A stretch of DNA of 16,681 nucleotides from an uncultured Holdemanella sp. (lineage in GTDB: Bacteria > Bacillota_I > Bacilli_A > Erysipelotrichales > Erysipelotrichaceae): contig NZ_CAKVMR010000045.1 of NCBI RefSeq assembly GCF_934772795.1, positions 1 through 16,681 on the forward strand. The letters run 5' to 3'. Both the position numbers and the translations under genes were made by a program. Each line of letters starts with the position of its first letter. Within the stretch, counting starts at the first letter, position 1. A model generated the notes under the pieces. That model searched no databases, had not been told where the DNA came from, and worked only from the letters and a program-made list of their open reading frames with translations. Shown piece by piece: positions 13,744 through 16,681 of the stretch.

Positions 13744-15198
13744 ATGTATAAAACAGAAAGCTTTAAACCAGATACTTTTAAACCAGCTCGTTTTGAGTCA
13801 GATGGAAAAATTACATTGTCAGGAAAAGAAATTCCATATCATACAATTTGTGAAGACAATGTCATTTATGGACCCGATGGAAATCCAGTCGCATCCATTT
13901 ATACTTATGCTTATTTTAGAAGTGATGTAGAAGATACATCCAATCGTCCTGTTGTCTTTGCGTATAATGGAGGTCCTGGATCTAGTTGTATGTATGTGCA
14001 TGCTGGGTTCTTAGGAACACGTCGTATGCAGTATGATGAAGTGGATCGTGAAAGTGCGTTTGGACCTTATAAAGTCATTGATAATCCAGATTGCTTGATT
14101 GATGTTGCCGATATCGTATTGATTGATCCTGTTGGAACTGGGTATGGTGTATTGATTGATGAAAGTAAGAAGAAAGATTTCTTTGGCATTGAACAAGATG
14201 CAGAAGCATTATTAACTGTGCTTGAAGCTTGGGTTCGTCGTTATAATCGTGGCTTGTCACCAAAATATTTATGTGGTGAAAGTTATGGATGTACTCGTAG
14301 TGCAGTCGCTGCTGGAATTGCCGCAACAATGGGAAGAGAAAGAGGTTATGGTATTGCCTTTGATGGTATTGTGTTCATTGGAAATACGGTTACTGTAGGT
14401 AAATACTTTGGTGAAGGCTTACCTGTTGAAACAAGTGTATTGGGATTTCCAACATATGCAGGTGTAAACTGGTATCATAATCACCCAACTGATCAAAGTG
14501 TAGAAGAGTGGGTGAAAGAAGCTAAAGCTTTCGCGGACCATGATTATGTGCTTGCACTTTATAAAGGTGAAGCTATTTCAGAAGAAGAAAAAGAACATAT
14601 CTTAGAAAAAGTAAGTTATTATACAGGTGTTTCTAGAGAATATTTGATTCGTCATGGCTTAAAAATTGATGATGATGATTATCGCCAAGAAGTATTAAAG
14701 ACAAAAGGAAAAGCTGTATCTCGTTATGATGGTCGTGTGACTCGTCCTTTATTAGAACCAGAACAAGATGAAATCAAAAAGGCATTGTGGGATGATGCGA
14801 CAGCCGATCGTTATGATACATTCTTCTATGCAGCTTTTACAGGCGATTTACTTCCAAAATTAAATGTAAAATTAGACCGTAACTTTATTCCAGGAACCGA
14901 TTATTATATGCATTGGGATAAAGAAGAAAAGAAAGGTACAACCGGAGAAGAATTGCGTTATGCCATGACACGTCGTCCAGGAATGCGTGCATTCTTTGCG
15001 AATGGATGGTTTGATCTATGTACTGAATTTGGATATGCATGGCATACAATGGATCATGCAGGACTACCAAAAGATCGTGTATTCTGGAAAGGATACCAAA
15101 GTGGACATATGATTTATCTTGGTGAAGATAATGTTCATGAACTATGTTCAGATATTCGTGATTTTATTCTTGGTAAGAATCCTAAATCTCAATTTTAA
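13744..15198 (+). CDS. S10 family serine carboxypeptidase-like protein
   Basis: A 484-residue alpha/beta-hydrolase peptidase of family S10 (carboxypeptidase Y type), expected to remove C-terminal residues from peptides. The catalytic triad is visible: S180 in GESYG (178-182), D424 in NGWFDLCTE (420-428) and H455 in SGHMIY (453-458). NGGPGSS (75-81) is the oxyanion-hole signature. There is no signal peptide or membrane segment, so a cytoplasmic location is likely, unlike the vacuolar or secreted eukaryotic members. The frame opens at 13624, but GGAGGAT (13730-13736) 7 bases before ATG 13744 fixes the start, and a strong promoter lies between. It stands alone between its own promoter and terminator. 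Confidence 0.9.
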   Translation: MYKTESFKPDTFKPARFESDGKITLSGKEIPYHTICEDNVIYGPDGNPVASIYTYAYFRSDVEDTSNRPVVFAYNGGPGSSCMYVHAGFLGTRRMQYDEVDRESAFGPYKVIDNPDCLIDVADIVLIDPVGTGYGVLIDESKKKDFFGIEQDAEALLTVLEAWVRRYNRGLSPKYLCGESYGCTRSAVAAGIAATMGRERGYGIAFDGIVFIGNTVTVGKYFGEGLPVETSVLGFPTYAGVNWYHNHPTDQSVEEWVKEAKAFADHDYVLALYKGEAISEEEKEHILEKVSYYTGVSREYLIRHGLKIDDDDYRQEVLKTKGKAVSRYDGRVTRPLLEPEQDEIKKALWDDATADRYDTFFYAAFTGDLLPKLNVKLDRNFIPGTDYYMHWDKEEKKGTTGEELRYAMTRRPGMRAFFANGWFDLCTEFGYAWHTMDHAGLPKDRVFWKGYQSGHMIYLGEDNVHELCSDIRDFILGKNPKSQF

Positions 15199-15202
15199 TA
15201 AT

Positions 15203-15229
15203 GGCTCACTTCGGTGAGTCTTTTTTTTT
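15203..15229 (+). terminator. Terminator of the S10 peptidase gene
   Basis: GGCTCAC (15203-15209) pairs with GTGAGTC (15214-15220), one G-T wobble, closed by a stable TTCG tetraloop and followed by nine T residues (15221-15229). Confidence 0.92.
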
Positions 15230-15244
15230 GCGATAGTAAATAAA

Positions 15245-15301
15245 GGAAAAAATAGTGGAAAATAGTGGAGAAATAGTGAACTTTTAATGGAAAAAATTAG
15301 T
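15245..15301 (+). repeat. Degenerate ~11-bp tandem repeat (GGAAAAATAGT) upstream of the Fic gene
   Basis: Units begin at 15245 (GGAAAAAATAGT), 15257 (GGAAAATAGT), 15267 (GGAGAAATAGT), 15278 (a degenerate unit, GAACTTTTAAT) and 15289 (GGAAAAAATTAGT). The 10-12 bp step is one helical turn, so all copies face the same side, and 15257 to 15289 is 32 bp. The array ends 8 bases before the extended -10 box of the Fic promoter, filling the region where a -35 box would be. Confidence 0.75.
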
Positions 15302-15308
15302 GATTTCT

Positions 15309-15317
15309 TGATATAAT
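15309..15317 (+). promoter_or_regulatory. Extended -10 promoter of the Fic gene
   Basis: TGATATAAT (15309-15317) is an extended -10 with a consensus TATAAT. No -35 match is present at 17 bases; GGAAAA (15289-15294), the last repeat unit, occupies that place. Confidence 0.65.
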
Positions 15318-15342
15318 ATATGTATCAGGAGGACGAATTTTT

Positions 15343-16443
15343 ATGATTAAAGCTACATTGTCAAATGAGATATTAAATTATATTACGAAGATAGATTTGA
15401 ACAGGTATAAAGTATCAGAGGTTTCATTGCCCGTTGCTGTAGTAAGTAAGCTACGAAAAAATTCAAAGAAGAAAAGTTCCTATGCCTCTACTAAAATTGA
15501 GGGGAATCCATTATCAGAAAAGCAGGTAGACGAAGTTATAGATAGCGATGAACAAAAACACTATCTTAAACCTGAGCAAGAGGTTCGTAATTATTTTTTG
15601 GCACTGAATTACCTAGAAGAGCAGGCCGCAAAGAAGGAGAAGTTTTCCAAAAAATTGATATTGGATGTACAGAAGTTTGTTGAAAAGGGAGCCTCAAAAG
15701 AAAAAATAGGACTTCGAGGACCTATGCCTCCCGGAGTATTATTTGCGGTATATGATTCACAAACTGGGAGCCCTGATTATATTCCTCCGGAATACATGGA
15801 AATACCGAATTTGCTGGATGAATTGGTAGAATATGTGAATACGACAGATGATCATCCACTCATAATCGCAGCTATAGTTCATTATCAGCTTGTAACTATT
15901 CATCCGTTTGAAGATGGAAATGGACGAACAGCAAGATTGCTTTCGGGATATATTTTAGATATCAATGGATATGGTTTTAACGGAATTGGTTCATTAGAAG
16001 AGTATTTTGCATATGATATTGATGAATACTATGAATCGATCCAGATGGGACTGCCTGCACTGTATTATTCAGGACGAGATAATCCCCCTCATGCAGAGAT
16101 TTGGATCAATTATTTTCTTCGTATGGTACTGCTATATTCAAATAAGGTTTGCGAATTATCAAAAAGTTCAAGTGGCAAAGAATTGGAAGGAAGCATTTCG
16201 TACCTAAAAGGTAAAGAGAAAGAATTACTCTTGTTGCTTATGAAAAATTATAAAAGAGAGTTCACTCCAATTGAAGTTGGCAAAGAACTTAAGGTTACAA
16301 ATAAGACTGTAATCAAGCGACTGGCAACACTTGTAAAAAATGGATTTGTCATTCCAAATATAGTGAAGGAGCGTATCCGTTCTTATGAACTTTCTGACTT
16401 TACAAAGCAGAATGAAAAGGAGATAAGGAAGCTTTTGAAGTGA
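15343..16443 (+). CDS. Fic family protein (class II) with C-terminal winged helix
   Basis: A 366-residue Fic-domain protein, expected to transfer AMP (or another nucleotide moiety) to a protein hydroxyl. The active motif is intact: HPFEDGNGRTAR (187-198), with catalytic H187. The N-terminal inhibitory helix motif (S/T)xxxE(G/N) is present as STKIEG (49-54), with E53 the residue expected to obstruct ATP binding, so this is an auto-inhibited class II enzyme. The target-clamping flap region lies around GVLFAVYDSQTG (131-142). A winged helix at about 290-352 (FTPIEVGKELKVTNKTVIKRL) suggests DNA binding and perhaps autoregulation. The start is supported by AGGAGG (15327-15332), 10 bases upstream. 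No antitoxin partner is adjacent. The target is unknown. Confidence 0.92.
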   Translation: MIKATLSNEILNYITKIDLNRYKVSEVSLPVAVVSKLRKNSKKKSSYASTKIEGNPLSEKQVDEVIDSDEQKHYLKPEQEVRNYFLALNYLEEQAAKKEKFSKKLILDVQKFVEKGASKEKIGLRGPMPPGVLFAVYDSQTGSPDYIPPEYMEIPNLLDELVEYVNTTDDHPLIIAAIVHYQLVTIHPFEDGNGRTARLLSGYILDINGYGFNGIGSLEEYFAYDIDEYYESIQMGLPALYYSGRDNPPHAEIWINYFLRMVLLYSNKVCELSKSSSGKELEGSISYLKGKEKELLLLLMKNYKREFTPIEVGKELKVTNKTVIKRLATLVKNGFVIPNIVKERIRSYELSDFTKQNEKEIRKLLK

Positions 16444-16475
16444 GGCAAAGTTCCATTAGAGATAGTATCTTTATT

Positions 16476-16596
16476 AACACTTTTTATTTTCGTTAAAATG
16501 TGTATATAAACATTTTTTATTTTCGTTAAATGATGCAATAAAACATTTTTAAATTTCGTTAAATATGTGCGTTGAACATTTTTGAAATTCGTTCTA
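16476..16596 (+). repeat. Four-copy array of a 22-bp element with an exact 33-bp period
   Basis: Copies begin at 16476, 16509, 16542 and 16575, each 22 bp, separated by 11 unconserved bases. The core is AACATTTTT, four A/T-rich variable bases (one G in copy 4), then TTCGTT, followed by AAA in copies 1-3. Each copy starts with AAC and ends its core with GTT, so it has dyad-like ends. The last copy fills the spacer of the promoter at 16572-16600. Confidence 0.9.
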
Positions 16597-16600
16597 TACT
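16572..16600 (+). promoter_or_regulatory. Promoter downstream of the Fic gene, reading off the right edge
   Basis: TTGAAC (16572-16577), a 17-base spacer and TATACT (16595-16600) make a good sigma-A-type promoter. The fourth copy of the 33-bp-period repeat begins within the -35 box and runs through the spacer to the -10. Confidence 0.7.
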
Positions 16601-16621
16601 TTTGGGTAGTGTAAAGAATTT

Positions 16622-16681
16622 ATGAAAAACTCGGTATATGAAGATCGAAATTTGAATAAATTGTTTATGCGCTGTACACAT
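16622..16681 (+). CDS. Partial reading frame at the right edge, unidentified
   Basis: An ATG 22 bases after the promoter -10 box opens a frame of at least 20 codons that runs off the window, beginning MKNSVYEDRNLNKLF. The only ribosome-site candidate is AAAG (16613-16616), which is weak, and an in-frame stop at 16607-16609 excludes an earlier start. Too little is present to name a family. The promoter and repeat array immediately upstream make a gene here likely, though the true start could lie farther on. Confidence 0.4.
   Translation, partial: MKNSVYEDRNLNKLFMRCTH

Noticed and set aside
16476..16596. Possible CRISPR array (22-bp repeats with regular spacers)
   Set aside because: The spacers are only 11 bp, the repeats are AT-rich and drift between copies, the last copy overlaps a promoter, and no cas genes are present.

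Overview
This AT-rich window looks like the chromosome of a low-GC Firmicute. The mix of genes (NudC-type Nudix hydrolase, EF-P, YnbB-like PLP protein, short ManA, VanRS-like two-component pair, cytoplasmic S10 peptidase), the strong GGAGG-type ribosome sites and the TATAAT-type promoters fit a gut Erysipelotrichia-like organism. That taxonomic guess is inference. The standard code applies: TGG reads as Trp and TGA serves as a stop. No rRNA, tRNA, transposase, integrase or CRISPR array is visible.

Layout. 1-2.35 kb (+): NADH pyrophosphatase, efp, and a short-chain dehydrogenase. 2.37-5.0 kb (-): an AlbA_2/ATPase/winged-helix regulator and a methionine gamma-lyase-family protein. 5.1-6.0 kb (+): mannose-6-phosphate isomerase. 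6.15-9.55 kb (-): an operon of a VTT/TVP38 membrane protein, a previously unlisted 17-residue hydrophobic peptide, an OmpR-family response regulator and a large sensor kinase. 9.76-11.1 kb (+): an AAA ATPase of the DUF4143 type. 11.1-12.4 kb (-): a MATE transporter that overlaps it tail to tail. 12.5-15.2 kb (+): a rhodanese-TtcA fusion and an S10 serine carboxypeptidase. 15.3-16.4 kb (+): a class II Fic protein. The start of a further reading frame lies at the right edge.

The most striking structure is regulatory. Three 'solitary' accessory genes (AlbA_2-ATPase, DUF4143 ATPase, Fic), and the unknown gene entering at the right edge, each have a private repeat array over their promoter. The core motif differs at each promoter, but the spacing is a whole number of helical turns: about 32 bp, 33 bp, 11 bp and exactly 33 bp. 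In three cases a repeat overlaps the -35 box or fills the -35/-10 spacer. Two of the encoded proteins end in a winged helix, so autoregulation is a natural hypothesis. The housekeeping genes in the window show no such arrays.

Other features of note are a rhodanese-TtcA gene whose promoter predicts a leaderless mRNA, a dehydrogenase gene with no ribosome site placed 4 bases after a strong terminator, a perfect 14-bp palindrome duplicated on both sides of a bidirectional terminator, and several stop codons buried inside terminator hairpins.
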